Assembly (NCBI RefSeq): GCF_004364335.1
Contig: NZ_SOCR01000005.1
Span: 186,001 to 250,000 of the forward strand
Length of the DNA stretch: 64,000 nt
Origin: Pseudomonas graminis
GTDB lineage: Bacteria; Pseudomonadota; Gammaproteobacteria; Pseudomonadales; Pseudomonadaceae
Reading direction: 5' to 3'
Position 1 is the stretch's first letter. Each line of letters begins with the position of its first letter. A program made the translations under genes and the position numbers. The notes below the pieces were generated by a model. The model was not told where the DNA came from. It saw only the letters and a list, made by a program, of their open reading frames with translations, and ran no database searches. Positions 36,787-45,690 of this stretch are shown here, piece by piece.

Positions 36787-37860
36787 TCAGGCCCCGGTAT
36801 AGAGCCTCGGCACGCGTTTTAGATTGCACAGAATCTGGTACGGGATCATGCCCGCGCTGGCCGCAAGGTCGCTGATGAGGATGTTCTTGCCCCACAACTC
36901 GACACGGCTGCCCAGCCCTGCGCCCGGCACGTCGGTGAGGTCGACGCAGAGCATGTCCATCGACACACGCCCGAGCAACTGGCTGCGATGACCGTCGACC
37001 ATCACGGGGGTGCCGGTGGGCGCCTGGCGCGGGTAGCCGTCGGCGTAGCCCATCGCGACCACACCGATGCGCATGTTGCGCTCGGCGACGAATGTACCGC
37101 CGTAGCCCACTGGCTCACCGACTGGCAGGTCACGCACGCAGATGACACGGGACTCCAGGGTCATCACCGGCTGCAAACGATCGGCGACCGATTGCGACTG
37201 ATCAAACGGCGTCGCGCCGTAGAGCATGATCCCTGGACGCACCCAGTCACTCGGCACGCTGGGCCAGCCCATGACGGCGGGGGAATTGCGCAGGCTGACT
37301 TCAGCGGCCAACCCTGTACGCGCCGATTGAAAAATCGCCACTTGCTCTTCGGTGCGCACGCTGTCGAGTTCGTCGGCGCGGGCGAAGTGGGTCATCAGGA
37401 CGATCTTCGCGGCCTTGCCGCTGTTCAGCAGCCGCTGATGCGCCGCCTGAAAATCCGCAGGGTGAATGCCGACGCGGTGCATGCCCGAATCCATCTTCAG
37501 CCATACGTTCAGCGGCCTGCCGAGGGCGGTTTGCTCGATGGCATCGAGTTGCCAAAGGGAATGCACCACGCACCAGAAATCATGCTCGACGATCAGTGCC
37601 AGTTCGTCGGCCTCGAAAAAACCTTCCAGCAGCAGAATCGGAGCGTTGATCCCGGCCTGACGCAGCTCCAGCGCTTCTTCGATGCACGCCACGGCAAAGC
37701 CGTCGGCCTCGGATTCCAGCGCCTGCGCAACCCGCACCGCGCCGTGGCCGTAGGCATCGGCCTTGATGACGGCAAGCGCCTGGGCGCCAGCGGTGTCGCG
37801 CGCCAATTGATAGTTGTGGCGCAAGGCTTGAAGATCGATGAGGGCGCGGGCTGGACGCAT
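36787..37860 (-). CDS. dadX: Alanine racemase, catabolic
   Basis: 357 residues. PLP-dependent; Lys33 in [11 protein letters not shown] binds PLP, and the second-base Tyr lies in GYGGTF near residue 254. It interconverts L- and D-alanine so that DadA can oxidise the D form. Follows ridA and dadA on the same strand after a REPIN. The 160-base gap to pauR suggests a separate transcript for the latter. Confidence 0.96.
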   Translation of the reverse strand: MRPARALIDLQALRHNYQLARDTAGAQALAVIKADAYGHGAVRVAQALESEADGFAVACIEEALELRQAGINAPILLLEGFFEADELALIVEHDFWCVVHSLWQLDAIEQTALGRPLNVWLKMDSGMHRVGIHPADFQAAHQRLLNSGKAAKIVLMTHFARADELDSVRTEEQVAIFQSARTGLAAEVSLRNSPAVMGWPSVPSDWVRPGIMLYGATPFDQSQSVADRLQPVMTLESRVICVRDLPVGEPVGYGGTFVAERNMRIGVVAMGYADGYPRQAPTGTPVMVDGHRSQLLGRVSMDMLCVDLTDVPGAGLGSRVELWGKNILISDLAASAGMIPYQILCNLKRVPRLYTGA

Positions 37861-37890
37861 GGCGGGGCTTCTTGGTCAGGGTTTCGGAAT

Positions 37891-37978
37891 CTGTAGGAGC
37901 GCGCTTGCCCGCGAAAGATGGGGCAGCTGCATCACGTCGCCTGATACACCGCGATCGCGGGCAAGCGCGCTTCTACAA
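37891..37978. repeat. REPIN between dadX and ridA
   Basis: CTGTAGGAGCGCGCTTGCCC...(37891) and inverted GATCGCGGGCAAGCGCGCTTC (37953-37973). It is unusual in lying inside a presumed operon (dadA-ridA-dadX, minus), where the RNA hairpin could lower or stabilise segments of the message. Confidence 0.9.
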
Positions 37979-38025
37979 GAACGATGTTGCGTAAGGTTTC
38001 AGCGGCACACGGGCGTGCAAATGAG

Positions 38026-38379
38026 CTACGGCAGCGCCGCAACCACCGACAGCTCAACCAGAATCTCAGGCTCGCAAAGCCTGGCTTCAACCGTCGCGCG
38101 GGCGGGGGCAAGGCCTCTCGGCAGCCATTTGTCCCAGACGCTGTTCATGCCGGCAAAGTGCGCGTCGATGTCCTTAAGGTAAATCGTCACCGACAGGATG
38201 CGAGTCTTGTCGGTACCGGCCAGGTCCAGCAATCGCTCGATGTTGTGGAGCGTCTCGCGGGTCTGTTGCTCGATCCCCGCGGCCATGTCGTCGCCCACTT
38301 GCCCGGCAAGGTAAACGGTGCCGTTATGAACGACCAACTGGCTCATGCGCTCATTGGTGAGCTGGCGCTGGATGGACAT
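38026..38379 (-). CDS. RidA-family enamine/imine deaminase
   Basis: 117 residues. The YjgF/RidA pattern is present: [46 protein letters not shown], and a late RATVEARL with the conserved arginine. RidA proteins hydrolyse reactive imines released by PLP and flavin enzymes. The start ATG 38379 (AAGGAG ten bases upstream) lies inside dadA, giving a 29-base overlap; the neighbouring D-amino-acid dehydrogenase produces imino acids, so it likely speeds their hydrolysis. Confidence 0.93.
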   Translation of the reverse strand: MSIQRQLTNERMSQLVVHNGTVYLAGQVGDDMAAGIEQQTRETLHNIERLLDLAGTDKTRILSVTIYLKDIDAHFAGMNSVWDKWLPRGLAPARATVEARLCEPEILVELSVVAALP

Positions 38380-39652
38380 GTTTTGCGATCTCCTTGGAAC
38401 TGCCGTAACGAGAAATATCGAGGCCTTCAGCGCTGATTTGTGGCGTTTTACGTGCGATCAGGTCAGCCAGCAATCTGCCTGATCCACAGGCCATCGTCCA
38501 ACCCAATGTGCCGTGACCGGTGTTCAGGAACAGATTGCGATACGGCGTTGCGCCCACGATAGGCGTGCCGTCTGGCGTGGTCGGGCGCAGACCGGTCCAG
38601 AAGCTGGCCTGCTGCAGGTCGCCGCCGTGAGGATAGAGATCGTTGACGATCATATCGAGCGTCTCGCGGCGACGAGGATTTAGCGACAGGTCGAAGCCGG
38701 CGATCTCGGCCATGCCACCCACGCGAATGCGGTTGTCGAAGCGCGTAATCGCGACCTTGTAGGTCTCGTCGAGAATGGTCGACGTCGGCGCCATTGCCGG
38801 GTTGGTGATCGGCACCGTCAGCGAGTAGCCCTTGAGCGGATAAACCGGCGCCTTGATGCCAAGCGGCTTGAGCAGTTGCGGCGAGTAGCTGCCCAGCGCC
38901 AGAACATAGCGGTCAGCCGTTTCGAGCTTGCCGTTGATGCGCACGCCGTTGATGGTGTCACCGGCGAAATCAATGGACTCAATGGACTGGCCGAAGCGGA
39001 ACTCAACGCCCAGCTTCACGCACATCTCGGCCAGACGCGTGGTGAACAGCTGGCAGTCGCCGGTCTGATCGTTCGGCAGGCGCAGTGCGCCGCTGAGGAT
39101 GTTGCTGACGCTGGCCAACGCCGGCTCGACCCGGGCAATGCCTTCACGGTCGAGCACTTCATACGGCACGCCGGCCTGTTCTAGAACGGCGATGTCCTTG
39201 GCGGCGTTATCCAGCTGCTCCTGAGTGCGGAACAACTGGGTCGTGCCGAGGCTGCGGCCTTCGTAGGCAATGCCGGTCTCGGCACGCAGCTCATCGAGGC
39301 AGTCGCGGCTGTATTCGGAGAGGCGAACCATGCGCTCTTTGTTGACCGCATACCGGTTCTGGGTGCAGTTGCGCAACATCTGCGCCATCCATAGGTACTG
39401 GTCGATATCGCCTGTCGCCTTGATGGCCAGCGGCGCATGGCGCTGCAGCAACCATTTGAGCGCCTTGAGCGGCACACCCGGCGCGGCCCATGGCGAGGCG
39501 TAGCCCGGCGAGACCTGCCCGGCGTTGGCGAAACTGGTTTCCATAGCCGCGGCCGGTTGACGGTCCACGACCGTCACCTCGAAGCCTGCACGCGCCAGAT
39601 AGTACGCACTGGTGGTACCGATTACGCCACTTCCAAGGACCAGAACGCGCAT
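38351..39652 (-). CDS. dadA: D-amino acid dehydrogenase, small subunit
   Basis: 433 residues from ATG 39652 ([12 protein letters not shown]). FAD-binding GSGVIG at 7-12, then the DAO-fold with [21 protein letters not shown] and [14 protein letters not shown] near the C-terminus. It oxidises D-alanine to pyruvate at the membrane, feeding electrons to quinones. Divergent from dadR, its expected Lrp-type activator. Confidence 0.96.
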   Translation of the reverse strand: MRVLVLGSGVIGTTSAYYLARAGFEVTVVDRQPAAAMETSFANAGQVSPGYASPWAAPGVPLKALKWLLQRHAPLAIKATGDIDQYLWMAQMLRNCTQNRYAVNKERMVRLSEYSRDCLDELRAETGIAYEGRSLGTTQLFRTQEQLDNAAKDIAVLEQAGVPYEVLDREGIARVEPALASVSNILSGALRLPNDQTGDCQLFTTRLAEMCVKLGVEFRFGQSIESIDFAGDTINGVRINGKLETADRYVLALGSYSPQLLKPLGIKAPVYPLKGYSLTVPITNPAMAPTSTILDETYKVAITRFDNRIRVGGMAEIAGFDLSLNPRRRETLDMIVNDLYPHGGDLQQASFWTGLRPTTPDGTPIVGATPYRNLFLNTGHGTLGWTMACGSGRLLADLIARKTPQISAEGLDISRYGSSKEIAKHVHPAPAHQ

Positions 39653-39806
39653 GTTGATTCCCTCATCGCGGATATCCGCTGACGTTTTCAAGTTTTAAGC
39701 AAGGATGTGCGCAGTATAAAAAGGCCCGAGCAGTGCTTTTGACTATATAAACGCCTATATTCGGCATTTCTTCCCGGCAACCGACGCTTTGGCAGAGGGC
39801 TTATCA
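39653..39806. promoter_or_regulatory. dadA / dadR divergent control region
   Basis: 154 bases, AT-rich in the middle. ATATA (39745-39749) and TATAT (39756-39760) form a short inverted repeat around AACGCC, plausible for an Lrp-type site or overlapping -10 elements. DadR activates dadA with L-alanine in P. aeruginosa. Confidence 0.4.
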
Positions 39807-40295
39807 ATGCGCACCCAACACCAGTCCAAACGCGAGCTGGACAAGATTGATCGCAATATCTTGCGCATCCTGCAAAACGATGGCCGGATCTCCTTCACCG
39901 AACTGGGCGAACGCGTCGGATTGTCTACCACGCCGTGCACAGAACGGGTCCGGCGTCTGGAGCGTGAAGGCATCATCATGGGCTACAACGCCCGCCTCAA
40001 TCCGCAGAACCTCAAGGCCAGCTTGTTGGTGTTTGTCGAGATCAGCCTGGACTACAAGTCCGGCGACACCTTTGAAGAATTCCGCCGCGCGGTGCTCAAA
40101 CTGCCCCATGTGCTGGAGTGCCACTTGGTGTCAGGGGATTTCGACTATCTGGTGAAAGCGCGGATTTCCGAGATGGCGTCGTACCGCAAGCTGCTGGGCG
40201 ACATCCTGCTCAAGCTGCCCCACGTGCGGGAGTCCAAGAGCTATATCGTGATGGAAGAGGTGAAGGAGAGTTTGTGTTTGCCGATTCCGGAATAA
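39807..40295 (+). CDS. dadR: Lrp/AsnC-family regulator DadR
   Basis: 162 residues from ATG 39807. HTH at about 12-60 (LDKIDRNILRILQNDGRISFTELGERVGLS), then the RAM ligand-binding domain (LLVFVEISLDYKSGDTFEEF...VSGDFDYLVKARI). Divergent from dadA, matching PAO1 dadR, the L-alanine-responsive activator of dadAX. An E. coli-type global Lrp is a possible alternative, but location favours DadR. Confidence 0.93.
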   Translation: MRTQHQSKRELDKIDRNILRILQNDGRISFTELGERVGLSTTPCTERVRRLEREGIIMGYNARLNPQNLKASLLVFVEISLDYKSGDTFEEFRRAVLKLPHVLECHLVSGDFDYLVKARISEMASYRKLLGDILLKLPHVRESKSYIVMEEVKESLCLPIPE

Positions 40296-40329
40296 GGGTC
40301 TTTAGCTGATTCAATAAATCGGATCGCCG

Positions 40330-40683
40330 TTAAACCAGCACCTGCCGCGTCGAGGCGATGAACTCATGCACCTGCTTCTCGGCGCGAGGGTGAATCAGGA
40401 CATCAGGGCGGCGGCCATTGGGGCACGGCAGGGTTTTCGTGGTGCCAAACAGACGGCAGATCAGCGGGCGCTCGTCATACACCGTGCAGCCGTTGGGCCC
40501 CAGGTGTACGCAGTTCAGCTCGTTGAGCGCCTCTTCTTGCTCGGCTGGCGTCTTGCGCGGCAAACGCGACATTTCTTCGGATGACGTGGTCACCGGCCCA
40601 CAGCAGTCGTGGCACCCCGGGACGCATTCGAACGACGGAATCTGCCGCCGCAGATCGCGGATTTTCTCGCTGTTACAGCCCAT
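40330..40683 (-). CDS. YkgJ-family cysteine-cluster protein
   Basis: 117 residues from ATG 40683 (MGCNSEKIRD). Cysteines C20, C24, C27, C28 in ECVPGCHDCCGP, plus C59-region NCVHLGPNGC and PLICRLFG, form the zinc/iron-chelating CxxxCxxCC cluster of this family. No enzymatic function is established. The longer frame upstream is spurious as it overlaps the pauB start on the other strand. Confidence 0.9.
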   Translation of the reverse strand: MGCNSEKIRDLRRQIPSFECVPGCHDCCGPVTTSSEEMSRLPRKTPAEQEEALNELNCVHLGPNGCTVYDERPLICRLFGTTKTLPCPNGRRPDVLIHPRAEKQVHEFIASTRQVLV

Positions 40684-40836
40684 GGCGGCAGTTTCCCCTG
40701 TGAAAGATGGTGATTGTGCCCCAGTGCCACTGCGACTGACACCCGGGTGATCATCCGCGGGCATTTTCTTGCCCGGCCACCCTGACACCGCTACCCTCCG
40801 TAAAATTTTCCAAACAGTGCTCTCGGGATATTTAAC

Positions 40837-42147
40837 ATGAATCCTCGGTCTCCCCAGCCCGGACTGTCTGACCACGCGGCCTCTTACTACGCTGCCACCC
40901 GCCGTACTCAACCTGATTACCCTGCCCTGCATGGCGAGGTCAAAACCGACGTCTGCATCATCGGCGGCGGGTTTTCCGGGCTGAATACGGCGATCGAGCT
41001 GGCTGAACGCGGTTTGAAAGTGGTGCTGCTGGAGGCCCACAAGATCGGCTGGGGCGCGAGCGGTCGCAATGGAGGGCAACTGATCCGCGGCGTAGGCCAT
41101 GACGTGGACCAGTTCAGCAATGTCATCGGCGAGGACGGCGTTCGTCAGCTCAAGCTGATGGGCCTGGAAGCAGTGGAAATCGTCCGCGAGCGTGTCAACA
41201 AATACCAGATCGACTGCGACCTGACGTGGGGTTACTGCGATCTGGCGAACAAGCCCAAGGAATTCGAGGGCTTTGCCAAAGACGCCGACGAGCTACGCAG
41301 CCTGGGTTACCGGCATACGCTTGAGCTGATTGATGCGAGCAACATGAACAGCGTCATTGACTCACCCAACTACGCCGGCGCCATGCTGGACATGGGTTCT
41401 GGCCATCTGCACCCGCTGAACCTGGCGCAGGCAGAAGCCGCCATCGCCCAGTCATTGGGCGTACAGGTGTTCGAACACTCGGCGGCGACGCGGCTGGAAT
41501 ACGGGGCAGAGGTCAACATTCATACAGCCCACGGCCTGGTGCGCGCCAGTACGCTGGTGCTGGGCTGCAATGCGTATCTCAACGGACTCGACGAGGAGTT
41601 GAGCGGCAAGGTCTTGCCCGCAGGCAGTTACGTCATCGCCACCGAGCCGCTGAGTGAACAACTCGCCAGCCAACTGATTCCACGCAATACCGCGATGTGC
41701 GATCAGCGCGTTGCGGTGGATTATTTTCGGTTGTCGGCTGATCGACGCCTGCTGTTCGGCGGCGCCTGTCACTATTCAGGCAGGGACCCGAGCGACATTG
41801 CCGCGTACATGCAGCCGAAGATGCTCAAGGTGTTCCCTCAGCTCAAAGACGTGAAGATCGATTTTCAGTGGGGCGGAATGATCGGCATCGGCGCCAACCG
41901 CTTGCCGCAGATCGGGCGACTGCACACGCATCCAAACGTGTTCTACGCACAGGCATATGCGGGGCACGGGCTGAACGCAACGCATCTGGCGGGCAAGTTA
42001 CTGGCTGAGGCCATCATCGGCCAACACAGCGGCGGGTTCGAGCTCTTCGCCAAAGTCCCTCACATCACCTTCCCGGGCGGCAAACATTTGCGTTCGCCGC
42101 TGCTGGCGCTGGGGATGTTGTGGCACCGCCTCAAAGAGCTGGTATAA
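40837..42147 (+). CDS. pauB: FAD-dependent amine oxidoreductase, PauB family
   Basis: 436 residues. FAD-binding CIIGGGFSGLNTAIELAERG (about 38-57) and the DAO fold with GCNAYLNGLDEELSGKVLPAGSYVIATEP, and FYAQAYAGHGLNATHLAGKLLAEA near the C-terminus. In P. aeruginosa several PauB paralogues oxidise gamma-glutamyl-polyamines to the aldehyde that PauC then oxidises. Syntenic with PauB4 next to the lrp gene. GGGATAT precedes a plain ATG start. Confidence 0.88.
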   Translation: MNPRSPQPGLSDHAASYYAATRRTQPDYPALHGEVKTDVCIIGGGFSGLNTAIELAERGLKVVLLEAHKIGWGASGRNGGQLIRGVGHDVDQFSNVIGEDGVRQLKLMGLEAVEIVRERVNKYQIDCDLTWGYCDLANKPKEFEGFAKDADELRSLGYRHTLELIDASNMNSVIDSPNYAGAMLDMGSGHLHPLNLAQAEAAIAQSLGVQVFEHSAATRLEYGAEVNIHTAHGLVRASTLVLGCNAYLNGLDEELSGKVLPAGSYVIATEPLSEQLASQLIPRNTAMCDQRVAVDYFRLSADRRLLFGGACHYSGRDPSDIAAYMQPKMLKVFPQLKDVKIDFQWGGMIGIGANRLPQIGRLHTHPNVFYAQAYAGHGLNATHLAGKLLAEAIIGQHSGGFELFAKVPHITFPGGKHLRSPLLALGMLWHRLKELV

Positions 42148-42182
42148 CCGGACTCGCCCTGTGAGGCCGACTGTCAAAGGCC

Positions 42183-42416
42183 TCATTCGCGCCAGAAAGG
42201 CTTTAGCCCTTCATGACGCGCCTGCTTACTGCTCAAGCCGACATCCTTCAGTTGCTCGTCAGTCAGTTTCAACAACGCGCGCCGACTGGCTCGGCGATGC
42301 TGAAACAGACCCCACATCCCCAGCCCTTCCGGCGCGTTGATGCGCGAGCCCGCTTCATGCTCACGGACCAGCTCACCTGCATACAGCGTTAACCGAACAT
42401 CACTTATTCCGCTCAT
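42183..42416 (-). CDS. DUF1127 small protein
   Basis: 77 residues from the ATG at 42416, preferred over 42431 because GAGG lies nine bases upstream. The C-terminal RRALLKLTDEQLKDVGLSSKQARHEGLKPFW is the DUF1127/YjiS motif. Short arginine-rich proteins of this type can bind RNA or lipids elsewhere; role here unknown. Divergent from the MocR-type regulator across 178 bases with repeated octamers. Confidence 0.88.
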   Translation of the reverse strand: MSGISDVRLTLYAGELVREHEAGSRINAPEGLGMWGLFQHRRASRRALLKLTDEQLKDVGLSSKQARHEGLKPFWRE

Positions 42417-42458
42417 TTCCAGACACCTCATGGTGGGTTTCGAGTGGATTCATGATGT

Positions 42459-42558
42459 ATCTGTATGGAAAACCATTACAGATCCACAGAATTATTATTC
42501 TTTGCATACAGATCGGTTTCATCCGGCGCTGAATGCTGTATTTTCCCAACATCTGTAT
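42459..42558. promoter_or_regulatory. Four ATCTGTAT octamers, candidate MocR operators
   Basis: ATCTGTAT at 42459-42466, TTACAGAT (one mismatch, reverse) at 42476-42483, ATACAGAT (reverse) at 42506-42513 and ATCTGTAT at 42551-42558. They fill the divergent spacer of the DUF1127 gene and the MocR-type gene. MocR/PdxR-type regulators usually bind such direct and inverted repeats in their own divergent promoter. Confidence 0.55.
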
Positions 42559-42594
42559 CGGTCCACCGATCGCATCACCTTGTGGGAGTACGCC

Positions 42595-44022
42595 GTGACG
42601 CTCTACGTCAACCTCGCCGAATTGCTCGGCACGCGCATCGAAAACGGCTTTTATCGCCCCGGCGACCGGTTGCCTTCGGTGCGTGCGTTAAGTCTTGAGC
42701 ATGGCGTCAGCCTGAGCACGGTGCAGCAGGCGTATCGATTGCTGGAGGACAACGGCCTCGCGCTACCACGCCCCAAGTCCGGGTACTTCGTACCGGCTGG
42801 CCGCAAAACGCCCGCCCTGCCTGCAATAGGCCGCCCCGCGCAGCGCCCGGTGGAGATCTCTCAGTGGGATCAGGTGCTGGAACTGGCACGAGCCGCCCCC
42901 AGCCCTGACGTCGTACAGCTGGGTCGCGGCATGCCCGATGTCACCAGCCCGACCTTGCGCCCACTGACCCAGGCGCTGGGCAGGATCAGCCGCCGCTCGG
43001 ACATGCCCGGGCTGTATTACGACAATATCCACGGCCGGCGCTGCCTGAGAGAACAAGTCGCCCGGCTGCTGCTGGATTCCGGCACCAACATTGATCCGGA
43101 CGATCTGGTGATCACCACTGGTGCCCAGGAAGCACTGGCCATCTGCATCCGTTCGGTCTGTGAGCCGGGCGACATCGTCGCAGTGGACTCGCCCAGCTTT
43201 CACGGCGCCATGCAGGCGCTCAAGGGGCTGGGCATGAAAGCCCTGGAAATCCCCACCGACCCGCTCACCGGCATCAGCCTCGATGCGCTGGAGCTGGCGC
43301 TGGAACAGTGGCCGATCAAAGCCATTCAGCTGACGCCGAGCTGCAACAACCCGTTGGGCTACATCATGCCGGAGGACCGCAAACGCGCACTGCTGACCCT
43401 GGCGCAACGCTTCGATGTGGCGATCATCGAAGACGATGTGTATGGAGACCTGGCCTACACCTACCCTCGCCCGCGCACTATCAAATCCTTCGACGAAGAC
43501 GGGCGCGTCCTGCTGTGCAGCTCGTTTTCCAAAACATTAGCCCCGGGCTTGCGTGTCGGTTGGGTCGCGCCCGGTCGATACCTTGATCGCGCCCTGCACA
43601 TGAAATACATCAGCACCGGTTCGACCGCGACCCAGCCGCAGCTGGCGATTTCCGATTTTCTCAAAGCCGGGCACTACGAGCCGCACATGCGCCGGATGCG
43701 CGGCCAGTACCAGCGCAGTCGTGACCTGATGACCGGCTGGGTGACGCGCTACTTGCCGGAAGGCACCCGTGTGAGTCGTCCCCAGGGCGGATTCATGCTG
43801 TGGATCGAACTGCCGGAAGATTTCGACTCCTTGCGCCTGAACCGCGCGCTGCAGGGGCAAGGCGTACAGATTGCCGTCGGCAGCATCTTTTCGGCGTCAG
43901 GCAAATACCGAAACTGCCTGCGCATGAACTTTGCCGCCAAGCCGACCGCGCAAATCGAAGACGCGGTGCGCAAGGTCGGCGCTGCCACGGCGCTGCTCAT
44001 GCAGCGCGCGGACCCTGCATAA
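42595..44022 (+). CDS. MocR-type GntR/aminotransferase regulator
   Basis: 475 residues from a GTG at 42595 with GGGAG six bases upstream; the protein then begins MTLYVNLAELLG, as in homologues. GntR winged HTH (1-75: LPSVRALSLEHGVSLSTVQQAYRLLE) and an aspartate-aminotransferase-fold domain with TTGAQEALAICIRSVCEPGD, SCNNPLGY and the PLP-lysine motif SSFSKTLAPGLRVGW. It senses a PLP-linked metabolite and controls transcription; target unknown. The divergent DUF1127 gene and its own promoter are the obvious candidates. Confidence 0.92.
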   Translation: MTLYVNLAELLGTRIENGFYRPGDRLPSVRALSLEHGVSLSTVQQAYRLLEDNGLALPRPKSGYFVPAGRKTPALPAIGRPAQRPVEISQWDQVLELARAAPSPDVVQLGRGMPDVTSPTLRPLTQALGRISRRSDMPGLYYDNIHGRRCLREQVARLLLDSGTNIDPDDLVITTGAQEALAICIRSVCEPGDIVAVDSPSFHGAMQALKGLGMKALEIPTDPLTGISLDALELALEQWPIKAIQLTPSCNNPLGYIMPEDRKRALLTLAQRFDVAIIEDDVYGDLAYTYPRPRTIKSFDEDGRVLLCSSFSKTLAPGLRVGWVAPGRYLDRALHMKYISTGSTATQPQLAISDFLKAGHYEPHMRRMRGQYQRSRDLMTGWVTRYLPEGTRVSRPQGGFMLWIELPEDFDSLRLNRALQGQGVQIAVGSIFSASGKYRNCLRMNFAAKPTAQIEDAVRKVGAATALLMQRADPA

Positions 44023-44085
44023 CTTTTTGCAGCGTTTAACCTTTTGCAGCTTTTAACCTTTTTCAGAAAGCGCGGTCACATCGCC

Positions 44086-45690
44086 ATGACTGATTTTCGG
44101 ATGACCGCGTTGACCAACTTACGAGCGGTGCCCCTCCTCCTCGCGCTTGGCCTTGGCCTCAGCGGTTGCGCACACACGCCCGCCCCCGACGGCCCGAGTC
44201 AGGCGCTGCCGGCAGCGCAATCCTCGTTCGGTCGCTCGATCATGGCCCAGGCGACACCTCACGAAGGTCGCTCGGGCTTCCGCCTGCTGCCCAACAGCAC
44301 CGAAGCCTTCATGGCCCGCGCCGAGCTGATCCGCAACGCCAAAACCAGCCTGGACCTGCAGTACTACATCGTTCACGACGGCCTGAGCACCCGGGCGCTG
44401 GTTGACGAATTGCTCAAAGCCGCCGATCGCGGCGTTCGCGTGCGCATCCTGCTGGACGACACCACCAGCGACGGGCTGGATGAAGTCATTGGCACACTCG
44501 CTGCGCACCCGAACATTCAGATCCGCCTGTTCAATCCGCTCAATCTGGGCCGCAGCATGGGCGCCACCCGTAATATGGGCCGGCTGTTCAATCTGTCCCA
44601 GCAGCATCGACGCATGCACAACAAGCTGTGGCTGGCCGACGGCGCCGTGGCCATCGTCGGCGGGCGCAATCTGGGCGATGAATATTTCGACGCCGAACCC
44701 AATCTGAATTTCACCGACATCGACATGCTCAGCGTGGGCCCGGTCGCCGAACAGCTGGGCCACAGTTTCGATCAGTACTGGAACAGCACGTTGAGCAAGC
44801 CGATCAACGACTTCCTCTACTGGCCGCCCGACCGCAAGGATCTGTCCAAGGCGCGCGTGCGTCTGGCCGAGTCGCTGGATCAGGCGCACGTGGACAAAAA
44901 GGCCCTGTATGAACGGCTGATGGACTATCGGGCTCACCCGCGCATGAAAACCTGGCTCAATGAGCTGATCTGGGCGCACAACCAGGCCTTGTGGGACGCC
45001 CCGACCAAGGTGCTGTCACGGGGCGAGCCTGACCCGCACCTGCTGTTGGCGACCCAACTCAGCCCTGATCTGGGCAACGTGCATAAGGAACTGATGCTGA
45101 TCTCGGCCTACTTCGTCCCCGGGCAGGAAGGCTTGGTGTACCTGACCGGACTTTCAAATAAAGGCGTATCGGTGAACCTGTTGACGAATTCGCTGGAGGC
45201 CACCGACGTCCCGGCAGTGCATGGCGGCTATACGCCGTACCGGCGAGCGCTGCTGGAGCATGGCGTGAAGCTGTTCGAACTGCGCCGCCAGCCAGGAGAC
45301 CCGAGCAACGCCAGGGGGAGCGGACCTGCATTTCTGCACACAAACCTGATCAAGGGCGGCTCGGAATCGAGCCTGCACAGCAAAGCGATGATCTTTGACC
45401 GGCAGAAAATGTTCGTGGGTTCGTTCAATTTCGACCCACGATCAGTGCTGTGGAACACCGAAGTCGGCGTGCTGGTCGACAGCCCCGAGCTGACCGAATA
45501 CCTGCGCGAACTGGCGCTTCAGGGTATGGCGCCGGCCATCAGCTATCAGGTCAAGCTGGAGAACGACCGGCTGGTGTGGGTGACCGAGGACAACGGCAAA
45601 ATCCACACGCTGTCCAAGGAGCCTGGCGACTGGTGGCGCCGGATGAACGCCTGGTTCAGCACGGCGGTCGGCCTGGAAAAGATGCTTTAA
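44086..45690 (+). CDS. Phospholipase-D-like lipoprotein (cardiolipin-synthase family)
   Basis: 534 residues from ATG 44086. Lipobox LSGC with Cys28, so it is a lipoprotein. Two HKD motifs: HNKLWLAD from His178, followed by GGRNLGDEYFD, and HSKAMIFD from His431, followed by GSFNFDPRS. This is the ClsC/YmdC or PLDc_2 type that acts on phospholipids. Its stop overlaps the convergent MFS stop by four bases. Syntenic with PA5310 from memory. Confidence 0.9.
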   Translation: MTDFRMTALTNLRAVPLLLALGLGLSGCAHTPAPDGPSQALPAAQSSFGRSIMAQATPHEGRSGFRLLPNSTEAFMARAELIRNAKTSLDLQYYIVHDGLSTRALVDELLKAADRGVRVRILLDDTTSDGLDEVIGTLAAHPNIQIRLFNPLNLGRSMGATRNMGRLFNLSQQHRRMHNKLWLADGAVAIVGGRNLGDEYFDAEPNLNFTDIDMLSVGPVAEQLGHSFDQYWNSTLSKPINDFLYWPPDRKDLSKARVRLAESLDQAHVDKKALYERLMDYRAHPRMKTWLNELIWAHNQALWDAPTKVLSRGEPDPHLLLATQLSPDLGNVHKELMLISAYFVPGQEGLVYLTGLSNKGVSVNLLTNSLEATDVPAVHGGYTPYRRALLEHGVKLFELRRQPGDPSNARGSGPAFLHTNLIKGGSESSLHSKAMIFDRQKMFVGSFNFDPRSVLWNTEVGVLVDSPELTEYLRELALQGMAPAISYQVKLENDRLVWVTEDNGKIHTLSKEPGDWWRRMNAWFSTAVGLEKML

